From: a virus
DNA length: 64,000 bases
Strand: one strand, 5' to 3'
IMG/VR virus record: IMGVR_UViG_3300042384_001374
Coordinates: 1-64,000 of that record
A model generated the notes under the pieces. The model had not been told where the DNA came from and did not search any database. It saw only the letters and a list, made by a program, of their open reading frames with translations. Numbering within the stretch: the stretch's first letter is position 1; the number at the start of each line of letters is the position of its first letter. A program made the position numbers and the translations under genes. Shown here in pieces: positions 1-9,395 of the stretch.

Positions 1-1212
1 TCCTGCGGATAAAGTTGCACTAACGGTGGCGTTTCCAGTGGTGGTTGTGGCCCAAGTCCCAGCGCTAGGAACGCTGAATTGCGTCGCCCCCGCCCTCTGC
101 AAATTTGTAGGTCCATTCGCCGTAACCCCCGCAAATGTCGGACTCTGCTCGACGCCCAGCCCCAGTGCAGTCCGCGCCGCGCCCGGCGTAGCCCCGCCAG
201 TGCCGCCGCTCGCAATCGGCAGGGTGCCAGCGAAAGAATGAGCGACTCCCGCTAGTGTCGCGTAACCCACGATGAGGTTTTGGGCGTCTCCGGTGAGTCC
301 TGCCCCATTGCCGTTGTAGGCTCCAGCGATGGGGCTGGTTACAACGCCAAGAATTGCGCTGTTGAGATAGAGCGGCTGGGTAAAAGAGTTTGAAGTGCTA
401 GTGAAGGTGTTCGCACCTGCCAAGCTAGCATACTGCGGAAGGCGTCCTTGCAAATTGGTGACGATCACACCCGTGTTCGCATTCACCCGAGAAACAACCC
501 CCACCGATTGGATTTCCCCGGTGGTGGGCTTTGTCCCGGTCAGCACGCCGACACCCACAAAGAGTTCCTTATTGAGCAAAAAGGCATTCGTGTTTGCCGC
601 GTCGAGTTCGCCAACAATGATCCCGTCGCCGTCGCCATTGTTTGCGAGGTCTTGATCGAGCAAAGCCACCGCTGGCATTTTCGCCGGATTCGTGGAGTCG
701 GCTGCTGATACAGTGACGCGATCCGTATCACCGACGTTGCCCGTGATGTAAACCGGAGTTCCACGAGTCAATGGGCCACCGCTGGTGTTCCTGACGTGCA
801 GGTAGAGGTTGCCCGCGATACTGCCATGGATGTGGGGGAGAGTTGCTGTGCCAGTTGCTGAAAGCGTGGTGGCGCTCAGGGGGCCGAATGCGGCCTCGCC
901 TGATGCTCCTCGCAAGACGAGGGTGTTGGCGGTGGCGGCGGATGCCCCAGCCGTTGCCCCACTCACCGAGGTGCCATTCGCGGCGATGAAGCCCGTAAGG
1001 TTTGATAGGGTCGCAGTAGTAATGGACGAGCCAGAACCTCCGCCCTCGGTAGCAGACGACCATGCTTCCTCACTTAAAACCGGATCGTCATCGGTTGTGT
1101 CGAGGTAGGATTGATACTGGCTCTTCCCGGTCGCTCCGACAGCGCCAAGGCTGATAGGCGCGGAAATGGTGGTTGCGCCAATCGTGATCGGGGCGTTGAT
1201 GATGGTGCTCAT
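1..1212 (-). CDS. Tail fibre / receptor-binding-like protein, C-terminus beyond window
   Basis: The frame is open from ATG 1212 through the left edge with no stop, giving at least 404 residues. The protein is rich in Gly, Ala, Thr and Ser. Near the visible C-terminal end it contains IASGGTGGATPGAARTALGL, a motif typical of phage tail fibres just before the distal domain. It starts 1 nt after the stop of the 1214-1588 gene, so the two are probably co-translated. This pair mirrors the pair at 2531-5085. The distal domain is not visible, so receptor binding is inferred. Confidence 0.75.
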   Translation of the reverse strand, partial: MSTIINAPITIGATTISAPISLGAVGATGKSQYQSYLDTTDDDPVLSEEAWSSATEGGGSGSSITTATLSNLTGFIAANGTSVSGATAGASAATANTLVLRGASGEAAFGPLSATTLSATGTATLPHIHGSIAGNLYLHVRNTSGGPLTRGTPVYITGNVGDTDRVTVSAADSTNPAKMPAVALLDQDLANNGDGDGIIVGELDAANTNAFLLNKELFVGVGVLTGTKPTTGEIQSVGVVSRVNANTGVIVTNLQGRLPQYASLAGANTFTSTSNSFTQPLYLNSAILGVVTSPIAGAYNGNGAGLTGDAQNLIVGYATLAGVAHSFAGTLPIASGGTGGATPGAARTALGLGVEQSPTFAGVTANGPTNLQRAGATQFSVPSAGTWATTTTGNATVSATLSAG

Positions 1213-1213
1213 G

Positions 1214-1588
1214 TTATTTGGTCACGTCGTCTCCGACGGTCAGTTTGCCCTTGTAGAGCGTGAGCGGTGACTTTTTTCCGATTTGATAAAACTCCATGTC
1301 CCAGTCCCATTCGCCGTTTTTGGAAAGGAAGGACTGAGTTTCCGGGATGTTTACCGCCCAGGTTGTGGCATTGCTAATGACAATTGGGGCGTTTGGGACT
1401 TCACCAGCAGAAGAATCTAGCTGGTATCGCAAACCATCCTCGCGCCTGACGAAGTGCATTCGCACGCGACTGAGACTCGCCGTAGGTGGTGCTCCATTGA
1501 TCAGCACTGGTCCGATAGATGCGATGCCCGGCCAGCGGTCGCCCCGCTTGTGATCGGGGAGGTTGATTTCTACGGTGTAGTCAGCCAT
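1214..1588 (-). CDS. Small virion-associated protein, paralogue of 4720-5085
   Basis: A 124-residue protein that aligns along its whole length with the 121-residue protein at 4720-5085. Shared blocks include [19 protein letters not shown] and WDMEF, then a final GxLTV strand. The predicted fold is all-beta, similar in feel to N-terminal domains of baseplate or receptor-binding proteins, but I do not recognise a named family. Each paralogue sits directly upstream of a fibre gene, so it probably attaches or assembles that fibre. Confidence 0.65.
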   Translation of the reverse strand: MADYTVEINLPDHKRGDRWPGIASIGPVLINGAPPTASLSRVRMHFVRREDGLRYQLDSSAGEVPNAPIVISNATTWAVNIPETQSFLSKNGEWDWDMEFYQIGKKSPLTLYKGKLTVGDDVTK

Positions 1589-1592
1589 GTGA

Positions 1593-1973
1593 TTAGAGTG
1601 TTGCGGTGCCTTTGAAATGCCTCCACCCGGCGAGTCTGACAGCGCGATGAATCACACTGCGGATTGTCCATGGAACACCTGCGTTATACATAGCCTCCTT
1701 AAAGATGTCGTCGGCTTCGTAGCGGTCGAACTGGTCGTTGTGCGGAGAGTAGAGGTAGTCGTGAATGATCGCTGCGTGGAAGTAGCTGCCGAATGGCCCA
1801 AGGAAGGTGTGAAATGTGCGGGGAATCGAAGCGCCATCGGTGACGAAAAAAGCCGGGACTGAAATCGTTCCATAGCTCGACAAGTAGCGGAACGGTTCAA
1901 GCAGCATGAACAGGCGTGCGCCGTTTTTCATGCCGACGTCTTCAAACCGCAGCTTGTCGGGGAATGGATTCAT
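1593..1973 (-). CDS. DUF1353 family protein
   Basis: 126 residues. The signature VTDGASIPR followed by FHAAIIHDYLY is characteristic of DUF1353, a phage family usually found near tail or lysis genes. Its conserved Asp and His residues suggest an enzyme, but the activity is unknown to me. ATG 1973 overlaps the end of the upstream membrane protein gene by 4 nt, so the two are translationally coupled, and a role in lysis or late tail steps is plausible. Confidence 0.75.
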   Translation of the reverse strand: MNPFPDKLRFEDVGMKNGARLFMLLEPFRYLSSYGTISVPAFFVTDGASIPRTFHTFLGPFGSYFHAAIIHDYLYSPHNDQFDRYEADDIFKEAMYNAGVPWTIRSVIHRAVRLAGWRHFKGTATL

Positions 1974-2173
1974 GGTTGGCGGTTTCTATAGAGGCACGTC
2001 CCGAGTCCGCAGCCTTTGCTCAAGCGGTCCACATCGTCCTGTAGTTTGGAGACGATGCTGCGGAGGTTGGCAATCTCGGTAGCGAGCGAGCGGTAGATGA
2101 TTGCCGCCAGCGTCGAGATGGCGGTGGCGAGGGCGATGAGGACCATCAGGATCCATTCGGTCGGGATTGTCAT
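1970..2173 (-). CDS. Small membrane protein, holin-like candidate
   Basis: 67 residues from ATG 2173 (MTIPTEWILM...). One hydrophobic segment at about residues 7-27 is followed by a heptad-rich stretch (ATEIANLRSIVSKLQDDVDR) and a Cys-containing tail. One membrane segment plus coiled coil fits a class III holin or another small phage membrane protein. A longer frame upstream of this ATG is low-complexity and unlikely to be translated. The neighbouring DUF1353 gene supports a late or lysis setting. No endolysin gene lies next to it. Confidence 0.5.
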   Translation of the reverse strand: MTIPTEWILMVLIALATAISTLAAIIYRSLATEIANLRSIVSKLQDDVDRLSKGCGLGTCLYRNRQP

Positions 2174-2207
2174 TGGGTGTGGGTGAGTGGGTGAATAGCT
2201 GCTGGGG

Positions 2208-2534
2208 TTAGCACCAGAAAGTATTAGGCACGGTTGGATCGTCTGTAGGGCGCGGGTCGCCAGATGTGGATGACCAATGGATGAACTGCTCGCCACCTTC
2301 AGGAATCGGGATGCCGATCAGGTCACGAAACAACACCCAGTATTGCCCGTCTCCGGTGGCTGGCGTGTCCTCGTCGCCGCCCGTGAAGTGCTCGCCGATG
2401 ACGCACAGCGCGTGCGTGTGACTGGCGAGGTTGGATTGCACCACGCCTGACTCGTCGGGCGAAGCGAAGCCGTTGTCCACACCGAATTGCTCGGCGTGGG
2501 CTTTGCTTGGGAATACTAGCAGGTAGTCGGTCAT
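2208..2534 (-). CDS. Hypothetical protein downstream of the fibre
   Basis: 108 residues, unrecognised. It begins [20 protein letters not shown] and is rich in Gly, Asp and Thr. ATG 2534 overlaps the stop of the 730-residue fibre gene (ATGA), so the two are translated together. A chaperone or accessory of the fibre is possible from position alone. Confidence 0.6.
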   Translation of the reverse strand: MTDYLLVFPSKAHAEQFGVDNGFASPDESGVVQSNLASHTHALCVIGEHFTGGDEDTPATGDGQYWVLFRDLIGIPIPEGGEQFIHWSSTSGDPRPTDDPTVPNTFWC

Positions 2535-4723
2535 GACGTGAGGGATTGAAGTTTGAAGTTGGTGAGGCGTTTTTTGTAGTAGCGGACGGCAGCAATGTGC
2601 GAGCCAGACGATCCGATGCTCATCAAATCCGCCCCTGCGAGAATTTCTGACGGTGGGCTATCGGCTGCACTAAGGGTTCCGTTCAAAGCACCTCTGATGT
2701 CGTCCGTTTTATAGGCTAGCGCAGCCCGTGACTCTGGCGTAGGGGATGTTCCAACTGACTGATATTGCGTCACGGCTGCTTTGGTGCAAAAGAACTCAAT
2801 CGGGCTGGAGTCTCCGGTTTTGTTCCCGTTGGTTCCGATCTGAAATCTATTACTGCCTGAGTCAGATGAAACGGCAAACCTTACTATCGGGACATAAGCA
2901 ACCCCTCGGCGAAACTCTGATACCACTGCCACGACAGTCCCCTCGCTCTGATTATAAAACCCACTGAAGGCATACCCCGTAATCGAGCAAACATCCGCAC
3001 TGCGAACCACGGACGCTGTGGTGGTCGGGATGTAGCTGGTTGCAAAGGAGCCTGCTTCGAGTTGTGCTCCCCAGATAAAGATGCCGGATGTCCCGTCGCC
3101 AGTGTATTCTGTGGTAATGCCATCGGAAGACATGCGAATACTCCCCTGTGTTCCCGCAGCACTTGTTACTGTGCAGCGATACCATCCATTACCGAAATTA
3201 GTTATAGTAGGAGTGTTTACGCTTGTGAGTGCTACCCCTGTATCAATGTTAAAAAAAGCATCCAATCCGCCAAGTCTTAAAACAATAAAATTTCTTTCCC
3301 CCTTTTTAGCGAAAACACTAAGTGTATGCGAAGTTGCTGGAGGGGTTACAGTGGAACCAATAGTATGAGTATTTGAAGTGGATGTGTCTTCAACTAATTT
3401 GTCCGCAGTAAGCGCACCATCTGGTGCTGTTGTTGCGTTCGCTGTAATTGATGATCTTGTTTTTGTCCAAGTCGCATCTTCAAATGTTTCTGAGCGAGCA
3501 TATAAATTAGTCCTGCCCTCCTCGATCAGCAAGCCTTTGCACGCGAGGGTGACGGGATCGTGGTCGAAACGTGCAGCGTTAATAGCAGCAGATTGGATAA
3601 GTCCATTGCTTCCCACGAACGTCGCAGCCGAAGCACGGGTAAAAACCGGAGTCGGACCACGGCGGGCGATCAGGGTTTTGTCTCGGGAAAACTGGAGGTT
3701 GAGGCTCAGAAATTCATCGTCTGAGTCCAGCTCGCGGTCCACGTCGAGCGCGTAGGGGATAATCCATCGGCTTTGCGCTGAGCTGTAAAGGTAGAGGATT
3801 TCCGTGGTCGTCCGCATCCACAGCATCCCATCGGTCGGCGATGTCGGGGCGGCGTCGGCAATGGTTACCGGGCCGACGCCTTGGACTCCCTGAATGCCTT
3901 GGATGCCGATAGGTCCTTGCGCTCCGGTCGCTCCGGTCGCTCCGATCACTCCCTGCGGTCCTGTCGCTCCGGTTGCTCCGGTCGAGCCGGTTGCTCCGGT
4001 TGCGCCGATAGGTCCCTGTGGCACGGTCAGATTGAGCACCTGCGCCCCGGCCACTCCAGTAATAGCGACGGCGGCGGTTGATCCCGGCGCTCCGGTAGTA
4101 GTAGTCCCAGCGGTCAGGCGGGAAGCATTTGCGGCGGTGATGGCGCTGGCGGCGGCGTTTGTCGCTGAAGTGGCGGCATTGCTCGCGCTGGTCCCTGCTT
4201 CGCTGGCTTTAGTCGTGGCGGTGCTTGCCGATGCGGTGGCGTTGTCTGCCGAATCGGAGGCGGCGGCGGCTTCGGCGGTGGCGATTCCGGCTTGCGTGGT
4301 GGCCCCGGAATCCGCAGCCGACGCGGAGCTGGCGCTTGCTGCCGCTTCGCTTGCTTTTGTCGTCGCAATCCCGGCTTGCGTGGTGGCCGTGCTTGCCGAG
4401 GTGCTTGCGGATGCCGCAGAGGCGCTTGCTGCGGTCGCACTGCTTGTCGCCTCACCTGCTTTGGTGGTGGCGATGTTCGCTTTTGTGGTAGCAGTCGATG
4501 AGGATGTAGCGGCAGAGGTGGCGCTTGATGCGGCCTCAGCTGCTTTTGTAGTCGCAACCACTTTGGATGCTTCTGCGGCGGCGGCAAAGGTGGCGGCTTC
4601 GTTTTGCGAGTCTAGCCATTGGTTCAGCGTGCCATCAAAGCCATTGGCAAGCGCGAGCTGATAAGCATCTCGCGCCTGCGTGAACGGCGCGGTAATGTCG
4701 ATTTGTGTGATGTGGATGCTCAT
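2531..4723 (-). CDS. Collagen-like tail or head fibre with lectin-like C-terminus
   Basis: 730 residues. The N-terminal third is a long Ala/Ser/Thr-rich helical stretch. At about residues 232-287 there are Gly-X-Y collagen-like repeats (GATGATG, GPQGVIG, GIQGIQG). The C-terminal half begins [10 protein letters not shown] and contains beta-rich segments such as GWYRCTVTS and WGAQLEAG, as seen in phage head-spike/fibre and LamG-like carbohydrate-binding domains. The start overlaps the stop of the 4720-5085 gene (ATGA). The codon-level repeats produce a long open antisense frame that is not a gene. Confidence 0.85.
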   Translation of the reverse strand: MSIHITQIDITAPFTQARDAYQLALANGFDGTLNQWLDSQNEAATFAAAAEASKVVATTKAAEAASSATSAATSSSTATTKANIATTKAGEATSSATAASASAASASTSASTATTQAGIATTKASEAAASASSASAADSGATTQAGIATAEAAAASDSADNATASASTATTKASEAGTSASNAATSATNAAASAITAANASRLTAGTTTTGAPGSTAAVAITGVAGAQVLNLTVPQGPIGATGATGSTGATGATGPQGVIGATGATGAQGPIGIQGIQGVQGVGPVTIADAAPTSPTDGMLWMRTTTEILYLYSSAQSRWIIPYALDVDRELDSDDEFLSLNLQFSRDKTLIARRGPTPVFTRASAATFVGSNGLIQSAAINAARFDHDPVTLACKGLLIEEGRTNLYARSETFEDATWTKTRSSITANATTAPDGALTADKLVEDTSTSNTHTIGSTVTPPATSHTLSVFAKKGERNFIVLRLGGLDAFFNIDTGVALTSVNTPTITNFGNGWYRCTVTSAAGTQGSIRMSSDGITTEYTGDGTSGIFIWGAQLEAGSFATSYIPTTTASVVRSADVCSITGYAFSGFYNQSEGTVVAVVSEFRRGVAYVPIVRFAVSSDSGSNRFQIGTNGNKTGDSSPIEFFCTKAAVTQYQSVGTSPTPESRAALAYKTDDIRGALNGTLSAADSPPSEILAGADLMSIGSSGSHIAAVRYYKKRLTNFKLQSLTS

Positions 4724-5085
4724 TTGGTGGTTTCGGGCATGACGGTTAGTGTTCCGCGATAAAATGTCAGAGGCGCGGCGTCAGTCCCGGCCCAGAACTC
4801 CATGTCCCACTGCCACACCCCGGCTTCGAGCGGAAGAGGTTGCGATTCGGGAATGTGTGCCAGCCATGTGGTGGCGTTGGAGATGACGATGGAAAAGCTG
4901 TTGCCTAGTTTGCTGTCGAAGGTCGCGCCAAGCCTGCCGTTGCGACGGAACTGCATCTTGACGCGGGTAAGTGGCAACGCTGGCTGCGCGTCGTCGATGA
5001 TTACCGGGCCAATGGAGGCGATTCCATGCCATTTGTCGCCAGCGGTAGTGGGCGATAGGTCGATTTGTATGGGAATGGCGCTCAT
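4720..5085 (-). CDS. Small virion-associated protein, paralogue of 1214-1588
   Basis: 121 residues, homologous to 1214-1588 ([38 protein letters not shown]). The predicted fold is all-beta. It lies directly upstream of the collagen-like fibre with ATGA overlap and 1 nt after the 5087-5881 gene. The repeated arrangement of paralogue then fibre suggests duplication of an adsorption module. No enzymatic motif is visible. Confidence 0.65.
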   Translation of the reverse strand: MSAIPIQIDLSPTTAGDKWHGIASIGPVIIDDAQPALPLTRVKMQFRRNGRLGATFDSKLGNSFSIVISNATTWLAHIPESQPLPLEAGVWQWDMEFWAGTDAAPLTFYRGTLTVMPETTK

Positions 5086-5086
5086 G

Positions 5087-5881
5087 TTATGCTAGGGCGA
5101 GTTCGGCCCAAGTGGAGCCGGTCCAGATATAAAGCGTGCCGGTGTCGATCACCGTAAGTGTTTGGCCGATGCGGGTGCCGACTGGGGGTGGAGTGAAATT
5201 GTAGGTGCCGGGAACGACGTTGCCTGTGCCGTTATTTCCTGGGGCAAAGCTCGCGGTAAAAGGTGAAGGTAATACGGCAACAGCCAAATTGATTAGCTCG
5301 CTTGCGGTCATGGTTCCCGGAACCGACCCACCCGGAGATCCGATCCCAATAGTCAAAACCGAATCGGCGTATCCTGCTGTTGTTGGTGTCGGATTAACAG
5401 AAGGTGCAGCTGTAATTACAAGCTGAAGTGCTCCGAGTCTTGATAAAATCACATCATTGTTTGTGCCCGCAAAAGCAGTTTGAATGAAATTGATATTCGG
5501 ATTCGCCCCGGCGAAGGTCAGCGCGGCGGTGATCGGGCTCTTGCGGCCGTGGGTCACCTCGCGCAGCAGGGTGAGGGTGCCAGTGCGCACGGTCCTCACT
5601 TCCTCGCTTTCGTAGCTCTCGGCCTGAATGTCCCAGTAGAGGGTGGCGGCGTCCAGATCGACGGTGAGGTCGCGGGTGAGGCTGACGGAGGCGAAGTGGT
5701 TGTTGGCGGTGAGGCCGTCGCCAAGTTCGAGTTGGATCGGGGCGGCGGGATCGCTGTACTGGGGATCGTATTTGGCAGTGAAGACCAGATGCCAGTCGTT
5801 GCCGGGGAGGAACGGACGGTTGCCCCACCGCAGCGGGATGCTGAAGGTGCGAGTGTCTCCAAGGCGTTGGACTAAAATCAT
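5087..5881 (-). CDS. Structural protein upstream of the fibre module
   Basis: 264 residues. The N-terminal half (about 1-120) is beta-rich with W..IQAESYES...RTGTLTLLREVTHG, resembling the small paralogues downstream in layout. The C-terminal half is Gly/Thr/Pro-rich and ends with a short strand-rich unit (GQTLTVIDTGTLYIWTGSTW) of the kind found at phage tail-protein termini. A TTTAGCC palindrome lies 5 nt upstream of ATG 5881. A baseplate or adaptor role is inferred. Confidence 0.6.
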   Translation of the reverse strand: MILVQRLGDTRTFSIPLRWGNRPFLPGNDWHLVFTAKYDPQYSDPAAPIQLELGDGLTANNHFASVSLTRDLTVDLDAATLYWDIQAESYESEEVRTVRTGTLTLLREVTHGRKSPITAALTFAGANPNINFIQTAFAGTNNDVILSRLGALQLVITAAPSVNPTPTTAGYADSVLTIGIGSPGGSVPGTMTASELINLAVAVLPSPFTASFAPGNNGTGNVVPGTYNFTPPPVGTRIGQTLTVIDTGTLYIWTGSTWAELALA

Positions 5882-5886
5882 GACGG

Positions 5887-5902
5887 TTTAGCCGTGGCTA
5901 AA
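5887..5902. repeat. TTTTAGCC palindrome, copy 1
   Basis: TTTAGCC-GT-GGCTAAA, perfect 7+7. It lies 5 nt upstream of the start codon at 5881 on the minus strand. Confidence 0.9.
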
Positions 5903-5946
5903 ATAAAGCCCCGCCCCCACATGACGCGAGGACGGGACAAGTTAAA

Positions 5947-6228
5947 TTACGAAACGCGATACCACTTGTTGCCAAGCGCCCGAAAAGTCCCAGACGCGCC
6001 AACCGCAACTGCGGCCGTGCCAACAATGGTGTCAGGCGAGGTAACCGTTGCCGTGACAATATTGCCAATGGCGACGATGGTGAATTCCTTGCGACGGCCT
6101 TTGCTGGAAGGAAGTAGCAAGTTGACGGCAGCGGTGCAGGTCGAAACCTTGCGGCGCAAGCTGCCGGTAGCGGTAAATACTCCAACCGAATTATTGTAGG
6201 CGGGAAGATTGCGAGTGATGGCTTTCAT
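5947..6228 (-). CDS. Small capsid-associated protein (decoration-like)
   Basis: 93 residues, basic N-terminus then beta-strand-rich (EFTIVAIGNIVTATVTSPDT). It follows the major capsid gene on the same strand after a terminator. Size and position fit a capsid decoration or head-completion protein, but no family is recognised. It resembles the 12037-12294 product in size and strand pattern only. Confidence 0.55.
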   Translation of the reverse strand: MKAITRNLPAYNNSVGVFTATGSLRRKVSTCTAAVNLLLPSSKGRRKEFTIVAIGNIVTATVTSPDTIVGTAAVAVGASGTFRALGNKWYRVS

Positions 6229-6255
6229 GATGATTTGGAAAAAATGCCCGGTTTT

Positions 6256-6298
6256 AAGGAAAAAGCCCCGGCCCGGATGGGCGTCCGAACCGGGGCTT
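6256..6298 (-). terminator. Intrinsic terminator downstream of the major capsid gene
   Basis: On the minus strand a 9 bp stem (AAGCCCCGG / CCGGGGCTT, 6298-6290 with 6271-6263) is followed by a short U run. It lies 28 nt after the capsid stop codon. Confidence 0.8.
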
Positions 6299-6325
6299 GA
6301 AACAACACACTAATCAGCCTGAGAG

Positions 6326-7783
6326 TTAGCCGAGCGAACTGCCGTCGATGATGCGACCGTCAGGACGAGGCACCGCAAGGTGGCGGATGACAATTCCGTA
6401 TTCCGGATTGACCGGGCGGGTGCCGTTGGCCATCACCATCAGGAATTGACCCATGTTGCCAAGCGGGTTGTCTTGCTTGTCTTCGTAGTTTTTCCATTTT
6501 GGCGTTCCGATGTAGTCGGTAGCCATGAAGGTGGCGTCGTCCACCGAAGTGATCGGACGCGGAACCTCGCTGACGCAGACGCCTTGATGGAACACGTAGC
6601 TGTCTTCCCAAGTGGCGATGAGCCATTTCTGATTGGGCGTGCGCTTGAGGGCGAGACCGGAACCGGAATAGACAAACCGTGGCACCTTGAGCCATGCGGT
6701 GAACGCATTGGAGGCAGAGAACGCGGTGATGGCTGCGCCGTCGTCACGAACCACGAAACCGGTAGTGGTTGAAGTGGCGGTTTTGACGATGTACTTGATG
6801 CCACCGGCAATGATGGTCGAGCCTTTAGTGAGCTGTGCGGCATTGGTGGAAGTGGCACCCAACGCGGCCGACAGGGTGTAAGCACCCGTGGTGACAACAA
6901 TGGCGAGGGTTGGAGTGCCTGCGGTGGCGTAGGATTCCCAGCGGTCGCAAGTTTCGTCGAGTGTGTGAGCCCAGCCGTTGTAGCTCCATTTGGTGCGCAT
7001 CGAACCGAGCAGCTTTTCGTTTTGGCTCGAATAGCGGAAATCCTCGCGGACATCCGGGTCGTCCATGATCAGGCGGCGGCTTTGGCGTGGCGAAGTAATG
7101 AGCGAATAGACAGGACCGGCATTGGCTTCACCCAGCGAATCACCGCCAGCGCCTTGATGGTTGAGGTATTCGTAGAACTCATCCAAGAAGCCGTTGCTCA
7201 AAATTGAGCTTTCAGTGCCAGTGGCGGCCGGAAAGACAACGCGGTTGTAGTCGTCCAAACCAGTCAGGTTCATGCCGGAGTCAAGCACGACAAGGTTGCC
7301 TGCGATGCGTTTGTATTCGGAACGCTTGCGGTCAATCCAGTATTCGCGGCCTTGGTCGGCGAGCGCTTTGACGCACGCGCCCATCTGGGTGGCACGAACA
7401 AATTTGTCGCGCAATTGCTCGACGTTGACGTAAGGTCCCCAAATCGACTTCCACTGGAGGTTGTATTCACGCAGCGTCTGACCGAACACGACGTTGTCGG
7501 AAGGTGGGATGTGGCCGTCTGTTTTTTCCGCTTGATGGTTGGCGTGGGCGTCGTTGAACGAAACGTCAGGCACCATGTCAGTCCAGTCCACTTCATCGGC
7601 TCCACCAGCCACCATGGCGCGGTCGAACTGGAAGGTTTTCTGTTTGGACGATTTCTCGTCCTTCCAGAATTCCTGACGATAGAGAGTGATCCACGGGGTG
7701 GGTGCCGCCATCATCTTTTGGTTGATGTCGGTGGAGATTTGAGCTTCGCGCTCGACGAGGTAGTCTTGGATGGTCGTAGCCAT
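6326..7783 (-). CDS. Major capsid protein
   Basis: 485 residues, beginning MATTIQDYLVEREAQISTDI. Size, acidic/aromatic N-terminal arm, position after the scaffold-like gene, and its own promoter and terminator all indicate the major capsid protein. Blocks such as SLITSPRQSRRLIMDDPDVR and a C-terminal GTPKWKNYEDKQDNPLGNMG look like conserved capsid-floor sequence. Residues about 285-345 are Ala/Thr-rich and may form an inserted domain. I recognise the type, not a named family. The long leader (about 190 nt) and dedicated promoter suggest high independent expression. Confidence 0.8.
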   Translation of the reverse strand: MATTIQDYLVEREAQISTDINQKMMAAPTPWITLYRQEFWKDEKSSKQKTFQFDRAMVAGGADEVDWTDMVPDVSFNDAHANHQAEKTDGHIPPSDNVVFGQTLREYNLQWKSIWGPYVNVEQLRDKFVRATQMGACVKALADQGREYWIDRKRSEYKRIAGNLVVLDSGMNLTGLDDYNRVVFPAATGTESSILSNGFLDEFYEYLNHQGAGGDSLGEANAGPVYSLITSPRQSRRLIMDDPDVREDFRYSSQNEKLLGSMRTKWSYNGWAHTLDETCDRWESYATAGTPTLAIVVTTGAYTLSAALGATSTNAAQLTKGSTIIAGGIKYIVKTATSTTTGFVVRDDGAAITAFSASNAFTAWLKVPRFVYSGSGLALKRTPNQKWLIATWEDSYVFHQGVCVSEVPRPITSVDDATFMATDYIGTPKWKNYEDKQDNPLGNMGQFLMVMANGTRPVNPEYGIVIRHLAVPRPDGRIIDGSSLG

Positions 7784-7812
7784 GGGAGTGGTTTAGTTGA
7801 GAGTTGGTTTGG

Positions 7813-7830
7813 TTTTAGCCACGGCTAAAA
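7813..7830. repeat. TTTTAGCC palindrome, copy 2
   Basis: TTTTAGCCACGGCTAAAA, perfect 8+8. It lies in the capsid-gene leader, 29 nt before the start codon. Confidence 0.95.
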
Positions 7831-7968
7831 TGCGTGGCGGTTTGAAAGAAATGCCGGAAGCAGCGACGGGTCAGAAATGACTCGGTCGTTTGGTTTGCTT
7901 TAGGACCCAACGTGGGAACGGCGGCTTGAGAGTATTCAGTCCCCTCTCAAAGCTTCAGGGACGAACGG

Positions 7969-7997
7969 GGTTTACCTTTATTCCGCTTGATTGTCAA
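7969..7997 (-). promoter_or_regulatory. Candidate promoter of the major capsid gene
   Basis: Reading the minus strand, TTGACA (7997-7992) is followed after 17 nt by TAAACC (7974-7969). The -35 is perfect and the -10 is weak. It lies just after the scaffold-gene terminator and about 190 nt before the capsid ATG. The rest of 7831-8138 carries no gene; the leader has a GAGAG...CTCTC hairpin. Confidence 0.55.
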
Positions 7998-8035
7998 CCG
8001 AAAAACTTACGCTTGGTTGATTTTTTTCAAACCCA

Positions 8036-8067
8036 AACAAAAAGCCCCGCCTTTTCAGGGGCGGGGC
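8036..8067 (-). terminator. Intrinsic terminator after the scaffold-like gene
   Basis: Minus-strand stem GCCCCGCC / GGCGGGGC (8 bp, 8 nt loop) followed by TTTTTG. Confidence 0.9.
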
Positions 8068-8138
8068 AGAAGCGTCAACTTCCATCAAAAGTGGAAAGCT
8101 CCACAAAACTGCTCTTGTTCTCCAAGCAGAAAAACGGA

Positions 8139-9395
8139 TTAGAGAACCAAATCGGCTTCCATGAAATCATCCATAAACGAACGAGCTTTCTTGGCTCCGG
8201 CCGGTATCTGGACCACCGAACTGCCGGTGTCAGGCTTCGCCTTGAGGGCCTTTTTGTCGCCTGCGCGGTATTCGGACAGCTCGCGTTGCAACGAGATGAT
8301 TTGCTTCTGGGCAAATGGCAGCAAAGTTCCGGCGAGAGCCGCAAATGCCTGATCCGAAGCGCGGGCTTGGCTGAAGTCGAGCGACAGGCTTTCGTTCTTC
8401 ATCTTGGTGTATTCCAGAGTGGGTTCGCCGTCGTCGTCCAGCAAACCGGGGATCGCCTTTTCCCAGCGGCTCCATTTGTCCTTCTGGATGGTCTGCACCG
8501 CTTTGCGTTGATCGGCTAGCGACTTTTCGGTGGCTTCGATGCGCTTGGCTTCACGCTGGCCCATTTCCTTCTCGGCGTTCTCCATGAAGCCCGCATGCTT
8601 GTCGAGCAGGTCGGTCACTTTGCCGATGGCTTGAAACACCTCTTGTTTGCGGACTTCAGAAAACCCGGCAAGGTGGGTCTTGATCATCTCGTCCTGCACC
8701 CTCATGTCATCCTCGCGGACCAAGGAGCGCAGCACGGACGGGTCCATCTCGTAAACCTCGGACAACTTGTCGAGCTTGGCGTGGATTTGGCCCCACGGCT
8801 CGCGCACTTCCTTGATGTATTGGTCGTCGTTTTCGACCATCACCTTGGCGGAGACGCCGGAAAGTTCCTTGATGCGCTCGCGCAAACCTTCTGTTTCTTG
8901 GGCTTTGGTTTTGAGTTCTTCCAGCTCTTGAGTGAGCGCAGCGGGAGGAGCGGCTTGTTTGGCGGCTTTCAGCTCGGCTTTGAGAGCTTTAAACTTTTCT
9001 CCTGCCTTAGCGTCCATCCCTTTCACTTCCTCTTCCGTCTGCTTGTCGAAAGCGGCTTCGTCAAATGCGCCGGGGTCTTTGACGACTGGCTCAAGTTCGT
9101 CTGCCTTGCTGAATCCCTCGTCCAGTCCTTCGATAGCCTCCACAGGCTTCTCTGCGGGCTTAGAGACGACTTCCTTGACGGGCGTAGCAACAGGGGCCTC
9201 AGCAGCCTTCACGGGCTCCGCAGGAGTGGCATAAACAGGCTCTGCGGATTTCACCGGCTCGGCCTTGGCGATTGGTGCGGCTGGACCGTCAAAGAATTCA
9301 TCCATCCCCGCAATCAACCCCTTTCCGGTAGGATCGCCCCATGCTTGGGGTTGCATTTGTTCTGGCGCGGCAATCTGTGTTGTTTCGGTGCTCAT
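8139..9395 (-). CDS. Scaffold-like protein
   Basis: 418 residues. The N-terminal 130 are Pro/Ala/Glu/Lys-rich and disordered (repeated AEPVKSAEPVY-like units). Residues about 130-330 are almost entirely charged coiled coil (KFKALKAELKAAKQ, EKEMGQREAKRIEATEKS). The position between portal and major capsid genes and this composition are typical of phage scaffolding proteins, which act inside the prohead and are removed on maturation. No protease domain is evident. It overlaps the 9392-9652 gene by 4 nt (ATGA). Confidence 0.75.
   Translation of the reverse strand: MSTETTQIAAPEQMQPQAWGDPTGKGLIAGMDEFFDGPAAPIAKAEPVKSAEPVYATPAEPVKAAEAPVATPVKEVVSKPAEKPVEAIEGLDEGFSKADELEPVVKDPGAFDEAAFDKQTEEEVKGMDAKAGEKFKALKAELKAAKQAAPPAALTQELEELKTKAQETEGLRERIKELSGVSAKVMVENDDQYIKEVREPWGQIHAKLDKLSEVYEMDPSVLRSLVREDDMRVQDEMIKTHLAGFSEVRKQEVFQAIGKVTDLLDKHAGFMENAEKEMGQREAKRIEATEKSLADQRKAVQTIQKDKWSRWEKAIPGLLDDDGEPTLEYTKMKNESLSLDFSQARASDQAFAALAGTLLPFAQKQIISLQRELSEYRAGDKKALKAKPDTGSSVVQIPAGAKKARSFMDDFMEADLVL

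Noticed and set aside
3894-4661. 255-codon plus-strand Ala/Val-rich frame
   Set aside because: Mirror of the Ala-rich and collagen-like repeats of the fibre gene.
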